NCBI GenBank assembly: GCA_003118195.1
Contig: BEXV01002213.1
Coordinates: 18,079 to 46,631, forward strand
Direction: 5' to 3'
Origin: Hemicentrotus pulcherrimus
Lineage: Eukaryota; Echinodermata; Echinoidea; Camarodonta; Strongylocentrotidae
Length of the DNA stretch: 28,553 nt
The position numbers and the translations under genes were made by a program. Under the pieces are notes generated by a model. The model was not told the DNA's origin and searched no databases. It saw only the letters and a list, made by a program, of their open reading frames with translations. This document shows, one piece after another, positions 11,381-21,236 of the stretch. Position 1 is the stretch's first letter. Each line of letters begins with the position of its first letter.

Positions 11381-12014
11381 CGTATACATTGTTAATTTAT
11401 CTACATTGTATATTTTTATTTGCTCTAATTCCTATCTCTTTACTCGGTATTCCCATGAATTTTCTTCTTTTTCACATTTTTTTCAAGGGATTCCCCCTTT
11501 TCTCCCACACAATTTCTCCATTTCCGTTATCATTATTTGATTTCTTTTGACTTCATCATAAAAAGAAAAATGGCAATTCAATACAATTCAAGTACTTTCG
11601 GTTGCAGCGTAATCTTAAGATGTAATTGGATCTTTCAAAAATTGAAACAAGAGAGAAGAGTTTTTTTTTCTGTGTATTAATTATAAACACAAGATTGAAT
11701 GCCTTCTGGAGAAAATGCCCTCAACATTGTGCATGCCGTACATGTAATATTGTACTATTTGGTTGAATGTTATGTATTATTAGTCACTGTCAGGAACCTT
11801 ACTTCATTGTTATTCAAGACTGAGAGAAAGAGATAATTATATAGGTCATACTTTTGAATTGAATATATACAAAATTTACTGATGAATGAATCCCAATTTA
11901 TACCCCCACTCCTTTGCTGTACATATTTACTCATTATAATTAAAAACTTTGTAGGTTAACGATCAGCGGGATTATTCAAGTATTCACTGATGTAGTCTTT
12001 TAATTGAATTTACA

Positions 12015-12190
12015 TCCCATGCCCATAGCTGCCAACCATTCCTAGTCTGGCCTTCAAGCTATTGTTTTGAACCCTAGATTTCTCACTTTTTCTGTAATAT
12101 TCTCTGTGAAGAGTATATAAAATAGACTGTATTCCTAATTTTGCCTTGGGAGATTCTTAATTTTTGCTCTGAAAGGTTAGCATGTATGCA
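12015..12190 (+). repeat. Dispersed repeat family A, copy 2
   Basis: Matches copy 1 (1030-1215) in order: CCATTCCTA, a TTTTGAACCCTAGA block, TCTGTAATATTCTCTGTG, TGTATTCCTAATTTTGCC, TTGGGAGATTCTTAATTTTTGCTCTGAAAGGTT. It ends next to a poly-C run (12191-12200). Same orientation as copy 1. Confidence 0.65.
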
Positions 12191-13068
12191 CCCCCCCCCT
12201 ACATTTTCTAAATTCATTATATAAGAACAAATTGTAGGTCATACTGGACTTTAGAGCATTCTCAGATCTTTTTAATTCATATAAATATATTCCATTGCTC
12301 TACCTTATGAACAAATTAATAGGTCAAACTGTTTCAGATGGACTGTGAGAGCGTTCACTAATATACAACTTACAATTTTTACACTCTACTTCTTCCTCAT
12401 CTATTTCCAATTAAAAGCGCAGTACCGATACAGATCATGCAATGGGGCTGTCTGTTTAAAAAGCATGAAATTGGGAGGGGTAGAAATGTATAATCAACAT
12501 GATAATAGTGTGCAAACCAGAAACTGTTTGATAGACTATATGTATAGCTTTTTATTTGGTTTGAGGCTGTCTACATGTTCAATGCTTACGTCAACTTTTG
12601 TGCATTATATTATTATCAACTATAGATTTAATTTCTCTATTTGTTTCATGTTGTCTGTGAGCTCTTTAGTGCTCTTTGCGACAGTTATACATGTACAAGT
12701 ACATTGTATGTCACTTTTTATATGTTTAATAATGACAGGAAGGTCCAGAGAAAATTTGCAAAGCTATTAATGTAAATTTTTGCAAAATGCATTTTCCTCT
12801 ACATGTACTTAATTCACACAGACTACAAGTTGTTCACTTCAAAAGCAAATATTATTTTTCCGCTGTTTGATAATTTCCTTTAAAGCTGTCCTTCTTAAGG
12901 CTTAGCATCCTAGAACACCAAATTAAAGATCACACCCTTCTTCACCCTCGAAGCACAAATCAACCCCTTTTTAGATTTATCACCTTTTCTCTCCAAAATA
13001 AAATTTATAATGAATGAATTATCTTTTGAAGATGACTTCATTTTCATTGCGAATTGATAGGAAATGCA

Positions 13069-13345
13069 AGGGGCCAGTTTCTCAAAATCGTAAGTCTATT
13101 TAAGTACATGAACCCCCCTATTGAGAACCACATTAAATTTATACCTCTGGTTTCTATGAGATGTTCATGAACATTAGACTTGTGATTGTTTTTTTAAACT
13201 TGCCCCGAAGAAAAAGGTATCCATGAAGTTAAGTGGGCCCTTGTGCAGCCATTTCAACTTAGACTTGTGATGGTTTTGTGAAACTCACCCCGGAAGGAAA
13301 ATAATGTATTCATGCAGTTTATTGGGTCCTTGAGCAACAATTTCA
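13069..13345. mobile_element. MITE-like element with a tandemly duplicated right end
   Basis: The left end near 13069-13098 (GGGGCCAGTTTCTCAAAATCGTAAGTCTA with one break) is matched in reverse by TAGACTTGTGATTG...CTTGCCCC near 13176-13206. That right end occurs a second time as TTAGACTTGTGATGG...CTCACCCC near 13258-13291. Downstream sequence (GAAGAAAAAGGTATCCATGAAGTT then GGGCCCTTG) is likewise repeated after the second copy. The second unit is offset by about 85 bp. Confidence 0.6.
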
Positions 13346-13891
13346 CAAATATTTCACAATCATTAAATAAATACATACACCGACACTACAAAAAATGTGC
13401 ATGAAAGCTATCTTAATTTGACACTTCTTTTTTACTTCTTTTAAATTTTTATATACAATGCTTGCATGCCTTTAGTACAAGTTTGTATTTTTTGTGTAGC
13501 AATACTTGACTGTTTCATATGCAACTATTTTAGCCTTTGTATTTAGAGTCTTTAAGTCGTGGAGCAGTAGGCCTTTAGAACTAACTAGGAAAGTCTTAGG
13601 AGCTCAACAGCATCTCTAACCACACTACACATCCTTTGAAGGGATTGGGTATCTTTGTTTAAGATTCTGAAACAAATTCCTGAATTTAGCCCATGCTGCA
13701 ATGATAATTATAAACTTTTAGGTCAGTCAGGAACACCATGACTTTAACAAGCAATCGCCTGTCTTATTTTCAAGATATTTATGATAGGAAATCGAAGTTT
13801 AAAGATTTGTTTTCCTAACTGTTTTTATAAGACTACCTTTGAAGCCTTAAGAGCAAACAACTCTAAAAGGAAGCAGAAAAATCAGCAAAGG

Positions 13892-14350
13892 CAGACTGGT
13901 GAATGTTTGAACAAAATTGGATAAGAAATAATATACTTAAGAATTTTAAAAAGTTGTAATCACTATTCCTATGGGAACTTTGAATTGGCAATGTCACTGT
14001 GATGTAGTGGCAGACAACTTTCCCATTTGTTTCAATACACATTTTGACTAAAATTCAATTTAACTGTAGAAGGCCTTTTTGTTTTTAGAGGACCTATCAT
14101 AATATACTATCCATAATACATTATAATTTTTAAGTAGTGCACCAAGGGATAAGGTACTTGGGGGAAAATAAGAAATTGATGATATTTTTGGACCGACAAA
14201 TGGGAGAGTTGTCAATGGACTAAAGTCACAAATCCATTGACAAAGTTAGCCATTTACGAGGTGCATTGCTATAGAAATCTCATATTTCAAACGTTCATAA
14301 CTTTCTTTTTGTGGTCCAATTTATTTCAAACTTTCACCATTCTGTTTCTG
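13892..14350. mobile_element. Foldback element, family B, copy 1
   Basis: Both ends carry long imperfect inverted arms (about 145 bp each). Landmarks: TGTTTGAACAAAATTGG on the left against CCAATTTATTTCAAACTTTC on the right, and GACAACTTTCCCATTTG against CAAATGGGAGAGTTGTC nearer the centre. The centre has no coding capacity. A clear relative, with the same landmarks in the same order, occupies about 19670-20062. A MITE fragment abuts its right side. Confidence 0.7.
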
Positions 14351-14353
14351 TGT

Positions 14354-14530
14354 ACAGTAAAACCTGCCGTAGGGACAATCTGTGGCGAAAGACCACCTGT
14401 CTATAAAAAAATTAATAAAACTTGTTTTTTCAGTAAACCTGACATTAAATTCACTTTCCCATATAGTCCACCTGCTTACAGAGACCATATTTCTTATCTC
14501 TCTAGAACAGCTTTTACATACTCTTTATAT
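14354..14530 (+). repeat. Fragment of the ACAGTMAAACCTG repeat family, copy 1
   Basis: ACAGTAAAACCTG, then GACCACCTGTCTATAAA and CACCTGCTTACAGAGACCATA, are diverged copies of units seen in full at 21657-21966. Related fragments lie at 25700-25860 and 28429-28500. The unit contains internal inverted copies of ACCTGTCTACAGAGACCAC. Confidence 0.6.
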
Positions 14531-15564
14531 TTTATCATGTACACGATTGTCTCATTGTCCATTTAATATCATTTACAGCCGGGATGAAAACACCCAAAGT
14601 TCATTCTTAACCATTATTATGCATAGCTTTTCTGATTGCATTTACATTTAAATTCCAGTGGTAAACACTTCAAATATTGAGGGAAGTATACATTGCCAAT
14701 TTGAGACAATTCAGTGTTTAAAGAAATAGTTTGGCATGGCAGTGTCCCGGTCCCGGGAAAAGAAAATATTCCAAAACATGGAAATTTGGTGTGGTTTTGA
14801 GTTTTGCTGTTGATCTCCTATGAAGCGTGAAAATATTGGTACAGAATATATGTTGGTGCATCATCAGAAAGGAGTCTCTATGACTGTATCGTCTGTTCAG
14901 AGCGGGAAGGGCATTAATTCTGTGTTAAAGTATACAAGTTAATGGCTCTGTATAGCTCCAAACAGGCAATACATAAATTGATATATGGAGGAGGAAAAAA
15001 AAAAGCTTGGTTCTATAATGGCAATGGAACCAATCTTGATTTGGTAACGTAAAGAAGAGGTCATGGTCATACAGGTTTAGAAGATATGTTGGTTGATGAT
15101 TCATAACATACATGTATATGGCACCACATTTTTGTTTAAAGAATCAAAAGGCGCAATCATGTATCAGATGGCGGTCCTTGTCGATTTCAAAGTAAATCTG
15201 ACCTCTGTCATTTTTGGTTAAATTCCACAGTTTTTTGACGTTTTCAATACAACCTTTGCAAAGTTCTATACAATCAAAATTCCCTTGTATTCTGAGTTGA
15301 CAATGGTATCAGCTCAGATATATTATGAGCAAAACTGCAAACTGATGGGCGATGGAGTTTTAAAGCAGTATTTTTATGACACCTTGCAAATCGTCCAAGC
15401 TGACAAAAACAATTATTGATTCTTCTATTTTTCAATTTGCCAATTAGAAACTTCTTTCTGGAGCACAAGTTTGCATTCAAGTGATGCATCAATATATATT
15501 ATCTGTAGTTAAAAGTTTGTTAGGAGCATTTGATTTAAGTTGCTGTGACATTTATTTTCCATAG

Positions 15565-15627
15565 CTGTCCTACCCCGGGATGTGATGGATCAGGCCATAT
15601 TACAGGGAACTATACATCCCATAGGAG
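15565..15627 (+). CDS. MYT1-family exon: first half of zinc finger 4
   Basis: The first base completes a Ser codon begun by exon 7192-8148. Twenty codons then read [11 protein letters not shown] followed by ITGNYTSHR, and the exon ends in AG, opening another Ser codon. This supplies two Cys and both His of the finger. The donor is GTTGGT, weaker than the GTAAGT donors elsewhere; the next GT candidates would break the finger. Size (63 bases), phases (2 and 2) and internal break point are identical to exon 5657-5719. Finger 4 opens the second cluster (fingers 4-6), which binds AAGTT-type sites in vertebrate MYT1. Residues 373-392. Confidence 0.94.
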
Positions 15628-15634
15628 GTTGGTC

Positions 15635-15786
15635 ATTGGTCAATTCAGAAAATATGAATATTCATGAGTAGAATGCAGAACCAATAGTATATCGAGATCT
15701 GTAGAGTTGGAGACAACTAAGAAAATGAATATTCATGAATCAATGACAAAAGCCAATGAGGCAGTTGTAACTTTATGAATATTCAT
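15635..15786. promoter_or_regulatory. Candidate regulatory cluster: three POU-like palindromes alternating with CCAAT
   Basis: ATGAATATTCAT occurs perfectly at 15654-15665, 15725-15736 and 15775-15786. It fits the palindromic POU-dimer (MORE-type) pattern ATG(A/C)ATAT(G/T)CAT and contains inverted TATTCAT half-sites. CCAAT-type pentamers precede each copy: ATTGG at 15635, CCAAT at 15681 and CCAAT at 15753. The site is intronic, starting 8 bp after the donor of exon 15565-15627. Binding is inference from sequence only. Confidence 0.4.
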
Positions 15787-16147
15787 TACCTGTATTATGT
15801 AATAATTTCTAGCAGTTGATTTAAAATCATTTACTGGTTGTTTAATAATTTGACTAGATAGGAAATCAGAAGTTTTACATTTATTTGCTGCTGAATACAT
15901 CATATGCACAGCCTCCATGCACTAATCGTCAGCTGACATGTTATTTCCAGATGTTTAAAAAGATAATTATCTATTTATTAATTCTTTTATTGCTTTATTA
16001 CATGTCCTTCCCTGTTTGATCTCTCCATCTTATACTTCCAACCCTTTAAAACAAAAAAATCAAACTGCTAATGCTACCACTCGACTAACCAGCCCTGTAG
16101 CGTAAGTATCTAACCAATCTAGAAACCAGAAGTGTTTGCATCATTTA

Positions 16148-16695
16148 AAGGGGGAAGTTCACGTTGATACTAAGCTAATTTTGATATAAGTAGACAAATG
16201 AAAGAAACAGGTCTGTGAAAGTTTGAGCAAAATCTGATTAGAATTCAGAAAGTCATGAATTGTTGAAGTTGCAGGCGATCAAACAAAAATCAACAACTCT
16301 GTGAAGTATCTTACAAGGCCCCCTCCAGTTTGCTACATGTATGTACTAAAAATTCATCAATTTCAATTGTTCTTAAAGAAAATTGTCAATCGTACATGCA
16401 CACCTGATTATAATTATTGCAGATGTGTCTTTAAACTACCTCTATGTAAAAAAAATCTATTACATCTTCAATAAGTAAGAAAATTGAAATTCATTACATT
16501 TCATGAACAGAGCAAGTGAGAGAGGAGCTCGAAAGATACATCACAAAGTTGCCGATGTGTACTTAATTGATTACAACTTCAAAAATTCATAACCTGAATA
16601 ATTCTAGTAGGATTTTGCTCATACTGTCACCTAACAGTTTCTCTTATTTTTCAACTTATATTAAAACCAACTAAATATCAGGGTGGACTTCCCAG
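16148..16695. mobile_element. Foldback element, family C (about 550 bp)
   Basis: Long inverted arms of about 120 bp. Left landmarks GGGGGAAGTTCAC, TTGAGCAAAATCTG and TTGAAGTTG pair, inverted, with right landmarks GTGGACTTCCC, AGGATTTTGCTCATA and CAACTTCAAAAATTCAT. The terminal GGGAAGTNCACCC followed by GAGCAAAATC is a repeat end commonly met in marine invertebrate genomes. No coding frame inside. Confidence 0.7.
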
Positions 16696-17576
16696 TAATC
16701 CACCTTTACCATTTTAAAACCATTTGTTGTGTCTATTATTTTGTTACATGTGACCACACATTTCCAAGCATCTTTCATCCTCACTGTCATCCCAGGCTAG
16801 CATTTAAAGGGTTGTCAGAGCGTGAAAACAGGCCTTTAAAATCTAATCCCAATTTTAATCTAATCCCAATTTTAATTTGCATCCCACACCATGAAGCTGT
16901 CCAAGTGTATTATCAAAGATTAGCGCTGCTGTGACTGCTTTATAATCGAGAATTGAATGCTTGCCCATACACCCCATTTGCAATAATCATATCGTTGCAT
17001 TAATGGTTATTTTCACTCAATATGACACTAATGCCAGCCCCCCCCCCCCTTATAAATCATATCTTGCATTCATTTAATTTTGCATCTTGGAATTGAAATG
17101 CATTTGACTTCCCCTCCCCCAATAATCCAATTTTGCTATTAAAACCGTTGCAATGTACGCACAAGAGTTTGATGCTTTTCTCAATACTTACCTTCACTTT
17201 AAAATGAAAGTAATCCTACAAAAGCGAGGAATCCATCAATATTTATATCCCTTGTCATGTCATGTTGAGCAAGTTACTATTCTTTTTATATATTTATATA
17301 TATCACTCAAAATCAATTTCTTTTAGTCCTCAGACATACGTAATTGCACGCCTCCCCTAAGACTGATTAATAATCGGTTTACTTAATTCTCCTTTATCCA
17401 AGCAGTGATTTGGTATTTTCCAGAAACAAGTTCATCTACAATGTACCTCTATTCTTTTCCTTCATTCAAGCATTTGACTGTTTTTCTTTTCGGTTGTTGT
17501 TTTTGCTTGTGTCTTGTTTGGATGTTAAATTAATTAAAAACCCCCTTTTCTGGAATGGTCTCTCCCGCTTGTTTAG

Positions 17577-17636
17577 CTTGTCTGGTTGCCCGATGGCAGA
17601 TAAGTCCGCTATAATACCCGGATCCCAGGAATTAAA
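17577..17636 (+). CDS. MYT1-family exon: second half of finger 4 and linker to finger 5
   Basis: Acceptor CTTGTTTAG. The first base (C) completes the split Ser codon, giving SLSGCP and the last Cys of finger 4, then MADKSAIIPGSQELK. The vertebrate finger 4-5 linker has the same length class and the LADKS..ELK pattern, which confirms the join. It ends in AA before GTAAGT; the Lys codon is completed by exon 20163-20312. Residues 393-412. Confidence 0.94.
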
Positions 17637-18455
17637 GTAAGTTTTGGTCTAACCATGACAAAACAAATTAATTTGCATGTTTTTTTTTCCTTTTATTTTC
17701 TTTATGTTCTTAAACAGTTTGAGAAGTTTTTGATTGCACATTCTTCTTTTTCCCCTAATAATTTGAGGTGTTTGTCCTACTGTACAGAAAAATTGTAAAA
17801 AGAAAGAGATAAAAGGGCATTTCTCCCTCTCCACCCAGGTTTATTTTAAAAGGAATAGTTATGTTGCAATGCTAGGGTAAAAACAAGGGGCCTGCAGGAA
17901 TATTACTGATGTGTTTTCCCTGAATAGATATGACCAAATCATTAATTTATTACTGTTATTTGCATTATTTTGTGTTATTACTAATTTATTATTAATATTT
18001 AAAGAGTAGTTGTGTAAGAAATTGTCCCCTCCCTCAATCACTTTCAGTTCAGCTATGGTTAAAGCTTTTTAAAAGACAATTTTAAGCTAGACAACAGAAA
18101 GAATGATACTCTTGTCATTTATAGTTAGTTAATAGATCATCCTTTTAGGCTTGGCAAATTGACATAGATACAAAACTGAAATACGATGATGGAGATCACT
18201 TTTGTAATTGAGTTCCATTTTCTCACCTTTTTCCATTTTAGAAAGACTCTAGTGAGGTATTAAAATATGCTTTACCAATTAAACTGCTTTAAAAGTGTGG
18301 TTACTGGATCAACTTCTCAAAGAATATTGTCCCTGTTTGCTTTCTGTAATTTCTTGGAAATGAATGATAGTGTACTATAGTGTTGTTTTATAACAAACCT
18401 CACAGAGTAGTAACAAATTCAAGATCCATGACAATAATTATCCTATCAGGAGAGG

Positions 18456-18693
18456 CACTCACTATGAACATGACTGACAAAGAAAGCAGACAAAATATAC
18501 AGTTCCACAGATAGACAAAGGAACATCCCTTCACTGCTATTATGTAAAAAAAATATGTAGAACAGGTGTCACATGCATATTCACCTGTTCTACACATGTT
18601 CACATAATAGCAGTGAAGGGATGTTCCTTTGTCTACCTGAGGTACTGTATATTTTGTCCGCTTTCTTTGTCTGTCATGTTCATAGTGACTGTG
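18456..18693. repeat. Large near-perfect palindrome, arms about 112 bp, 13-base loop
   Basis: Left arm 18456-18568 and right arm 18582-18693 are reverse complements with only a few differences. Landmarks: CACTATGAACATGAC against GTCATGTTCATAGTG, TAGACAAAGGAACATCCC against GGGATGTTCCTTTGTCTA, and AACAGGTG against CACCTGTT around the loop. High identity suggests a recent origin. The right arm runs straight into a SINE-like sequence that has no counterpart left of the left arm. Confidence 0.9.
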
Positions 18694-18870
18694 GCTTGAC
18701 TGTAGGGCAGTGGTCTAGTGACAGGGAGGTCCCAGGTTCAAAACCAAATCAATGTGCCCTTGCCCTGTGGTACTTAGGCATTCATCTTCATTACCAAGTC
18801 CCTTGGATAGAACTTAAAGCCGCTGGTCCCCTAGTTTACTAACAAGCATGTACATGCATCATCAAAGTAA
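18694..18870 (+). mobile_element. tRNA-derived SINE fragment, family D, copy 1
   Basis: GGTTCAAAACC at 18735-18745 matches the pol III B-box consensus. GAGGTCCC precedes it, and TCTTCATTACCAAGTCCCTTGGA, AAAGCCGCTGGTCCCC and CATGTACATGCATCATCA follow in the same order as in the better copy at 25466-25683. The 5' tRNA-like half is degenerate, so this copy is probably inactive. Confidence 0.7.
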
Positions 18871-19068
18871 ACCCTAACCATCTTCTCCCTCTATTAATCT
18901 AGAAAGTATAACTTGCTTCAACGTTCTCATTATGCATGAACCCCGAATGTGTGTGACTTACATTCATTCATTGTCGTCATCCTGCAATGGAATCTTCCTT
19001 GTTTAATGTCAAGTTATTTAGTTCATTCCATATATTTGTATATACATGTATATATATCCATGTATATT

Positions 19069-19105
19069 TTAGCTATATATATATATATATTTTATATATA
19101 GCTTA
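19069..19105. repeat. AT-repeat hairpin
   Basis: AGCTATATATATATATAT is followed by TTTTATATATAGCT, a self-complementary simple repeat in the intron before finger 5. Confidence 0.7.
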
Positions 19106-19669
19106 CATATTATATTTAGATGTACATGCATTTATTGTAACCATTGATCTTTTTATACAGTTCTTTACAAGGCTCATTTAGAGAACACACCATTGTTAGC
19201 TCATACATGTACGTACAAAAAGTAAAAGACTTTTCTTATAGAGCTGGCAATATTTTGATCTATTATGTACATTTAAACATAAATGTGATATGATATAATT
19301 CAGACAGAAATTTACTTCTGAATAATTAAAAAATATAACTACTTGACATGTAAGTATGTGTTGGCAGTCTTCCGGCTTTCTATGCATTATTAGGTTACGG
19401 TACGTTGTGTATGGGACATTATTCTGGACATCCTACTGTCTTGCTCTTCAAATGCAAATTGAATTGAATTTAATCGAGATGAGTGAATAGAAGAAGAAGA
19501 AAAGAAAGAAAAAAAAACTTAACCCCCAAATACCCCCATGTCGCACAAAAGCCGGTACAGTGACAGTGCAGCAGAAATCACTGAATTCAAAAAGTTTAGA
19601 AAAAAAACATCTGTTAATGCGTTAACACGTGAATGGTCTCAAAAACCCTGTGATAGAGCATAACAATCA

Positions 19670-20062
19670 GAGAAGCAGATTGAAGAAATTTTGAATGAAA
19701 TCGGGCAAAAAATGAGAAATTTAAGAATGTTTAAAAGTTAGGCCATTGGGCAGTTCTAATTGGCTGAATCAGAAATGTCTCTGTGATGTTGGGGCAGAAA
19801 ACTTTCCGATTTATTTTAACAAGCAAAATGACTAACATGTCACGTTTTTCAAAACTATACTATATTTTGATTAATGTGGCAAGGGAGAAGGCATTTAGGA
19901 GGAAAACAGAAATTATTGATAGTTTATACAAAACAAACGAGAGAGTTGACAGTGACTACATGTACGTCACAAGCAACTGACCAAATTGCCACTTTGAGAG
20001 TATTTCAAAATGTATAACTCTGTTATTATTGGCCCAATTGAATTCAAACTTGACATTCAATT
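19670..20062. mobile_element. Foldback element, family B, copy 2
   Basis: Shares ordered landmarks with 13892-14350: a TTTGAATGAAATCGGGCAA-type end, CTGTGATGTTGGGGCAG, AAAACTTTCC, CAAAATGACTAA, GAGAGTTGACAGTGACT and CGTCACAAGC. The right end GGCCCAATTGAATTCAAACTT is the inverted counterpart of the left end. The arms are more diverged than in copy 1. It ends about 100 bp upstream of the exon 20163 acceptor. Confidence 0.65.
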
Positions 20063-20162
20063 TCTCTCATTCTTTCTGTTTTCATATGAATGAACTTATT
20101 ACAAAAAATGAAATACCCTTTGAAGTGTGTCTGATGGTCCCCATGGATGTTTGCCCCTCTAG

Positions 20163-20312
20163 GTGCCCCACCCCCGGCTGCGACGGCTCCGGTCACGCCA
20201 CTGGGAACTACTCTTCTCATCGGAGTCTGTCTGGGTGTCCTAGAGCCAAGAAGAAGAGCTACACATCCTCGCCCAAGAAGGAAGGGGAGGAAGAAGGAGA
20301 CGGGCTGATCAA
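20163..20312 (+). CDS. MYT1-family exon: complete zinc finger 5 and acidic linker
   Basis: Acceptor CCCCTCTAG. The first base completes a Lys codon; then [20 protein letters not shown] and SLSGCP give a complete CCHHC finger within one exon (residues 414-440 approximately). The linker [24 protein letters not shown] parallels the vertebrate finger 5-6 linker, which has a basic start (RAKKSG) and an acidic end before the next Cys. The exon ends in AA before GTAAGT (phase 2 both sides). An upstream ATG in the same open frame lies in the intron and is not used. Unlike fingers 3 and 4 this finger has no internal intron. Confidence 0.95.
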
Positions 20313-20344
20313 GTAAGTCTCCATCCATTAGGAGTTGTAGACTC

Positions 20345-20520
20345 CGAGTAGCATAGGTGCCATCCGCTCTTATTGAGGAGGAATGATTCCCATTTTTCTG
20401 CCTTCATACTAGTATTATGAACCACTATTCCTCTCATTCGCTGAAAACACCTGTATGAAAGAATGTGAAACGGACTATTCATAGTGTTTGCTTAGGAGAT
20501 ACTTATAAATTTGCTTAAAT
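20345..20520 (+). repeat. Dispersed repeat family A, copy 3
   Basis: GGAGGAATGATTCCCATTTTTCTGCC, TATGAACCACTATTCCTCTCATTCGCTGAAA and a later AGGAGATACTTATAAATTTGCT follow the order of copies 1 (1030) and 2 (12015). It is the most diverged of the three and in the same orientation. Confidence 0.5.
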
Positions 20521-20954
20521 TTTGGTACAAAAAAAAGTATTGGTGAGAATATGTATAATCTTTCTGATGAAAACTGATTTTCAATGGGTGGAGGTTAAAT
20601 GGTTAAAGTGGTTTTGTGTGACTTAAATATTGGTTATAGTCACAAGACTGAGGATCCTATTAAAAGTTATATGAATTTTACAGCCTCAACATTTACATCA
20701 TTTGACTACAATCTACATTTGACTCGCTCAAAGTAAATGGGTACCTGGTAAGATCTATTCCTGAAAATACCTTTTGCTTTGATAATGGTTACCGGAGCTG
20801 GGTAGTAATATCCAAATCTCTTATCAAGCTCATATAGAAGTCATATTGTGATGTGTTGTGTTCTCCTGATCCCTGTTTCTTAAAACTTTTAATCACTATC
20901 AAGTTACAATAACTGTTATAAGTAACTAAGACCATGGCAATTGCCATGAAAATT

Positions 20955-21205
20955 TAGCATTTGTTATTATTATTATTATTATTAAGTATTTGGCGCCACC
21001 TGTGCCTGGGAGGTGAAAAGCAAAATGAATAACTTTAACCCTCTTGTCTTGATCTCCTCCCGTAATACCTGATAGGGGGTGTGCAGGTGGACCACTATAC
21101 TGGGGTTTCCCCCTACTCTTATAAGCGCAGTGGGTTCTTAACGCGCAAATGTGGTGGGTCTCCTCTACACGGGGCCTCCATTTAATGTCCTATCCGAGGA
21201 ATTGA
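20955..21205 (-). mobile_element. SINE/LINE-like element with TAA tail, minus strand
   Basis: Read on the minus strand it starts near GGATAGGACATTAAATGG (about 21200), passes GCGTTAAGAACCCACTGCGC, and ends GGCGCCAAATACTTA followed by (ATA)n at 20957-20983. A short microsatellite right after a GCGCCAAATA-type end is typical of CR1/L2-mobilised SINE 3' ends. Family not named. Confidence 0.55.
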
Positions 21206-21236
21206 AAACAAGTTTTCTATATCTCCATCTTCATAG

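Larger units (their letters stand above)
8149..15564 (+). other. Large intron (7.4 kb) before finger 4
   Basis: Phase-2 intron from GTAAGT to TTTTCCATAG. No alternative exon was recognised. Visible contents: a short inverted-repeat element (9787-10051), a 16-bp palindrome (10124-10139), an assembly gap (10419-10634), a CT tract (11252-11380), dispersed repeat copy 2 (12015-12190), a MITE-like element with a duplicated end (13069-13345), a foldback element (13892-14350) and a MITE fragment (14354-14530). The stretches 8149-9786, 10635-11251, 11381-12014, 12191-13068 and 14531-15564 show nothing I can name. Confidence 0.85.
15628..17576 (+). other. Intron splitting finger 4
   Basis: A 1.95 kb phase-2 intron. 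It contains a cluster of ATGAATATTCAT palindromes and CCAAT boxes right after the donor (15635-15786), a foldback element (16148-16695) and a poly-C run near 17039. The 16696-17576 stretch otherwise shows nothing. Confidence 0.9.
17637..20162 (+). other. Intron between fingers 4 and 5
   Basis: A 2.5 kb phase-2 intron. Contents: a large palindrome (18456-18693), a tRNA-derived SINE fragment (about 18694-18870), an AT-repeat hairpin (19069-19105) and foldback element family B copy 2 (19670-20062), which ends about 100 bp before the next acceptor. The stretches 17637-18455 and 19106-19669 show nothing else. Confidence 0.9.
20313..21236 (+). other. Intron between fingers 5 and 6
   Basis: A 924-base phase-2 intron with dispersed repeat family A copy 3 (20345-20520) and a minus-strand SINE-like element (20955-21205) whose end lies about 30 bp from the acceptor. 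The stretch 20521-20954 shows nothing. Confidence 0.9.

Noticed and set aside
11208..11540. 110-codon Leu/Pro/Ser-rich open frame
   Set aside because: Produced by the CT and CCCTTTCC repeats; no splice or homology support.
12345..12770. 141-codon forward frame
   Set aside because: AT-rich, hydrophobic and Cys/Phe/Ile-rich by composition, with no splice-site phase match or known domain.
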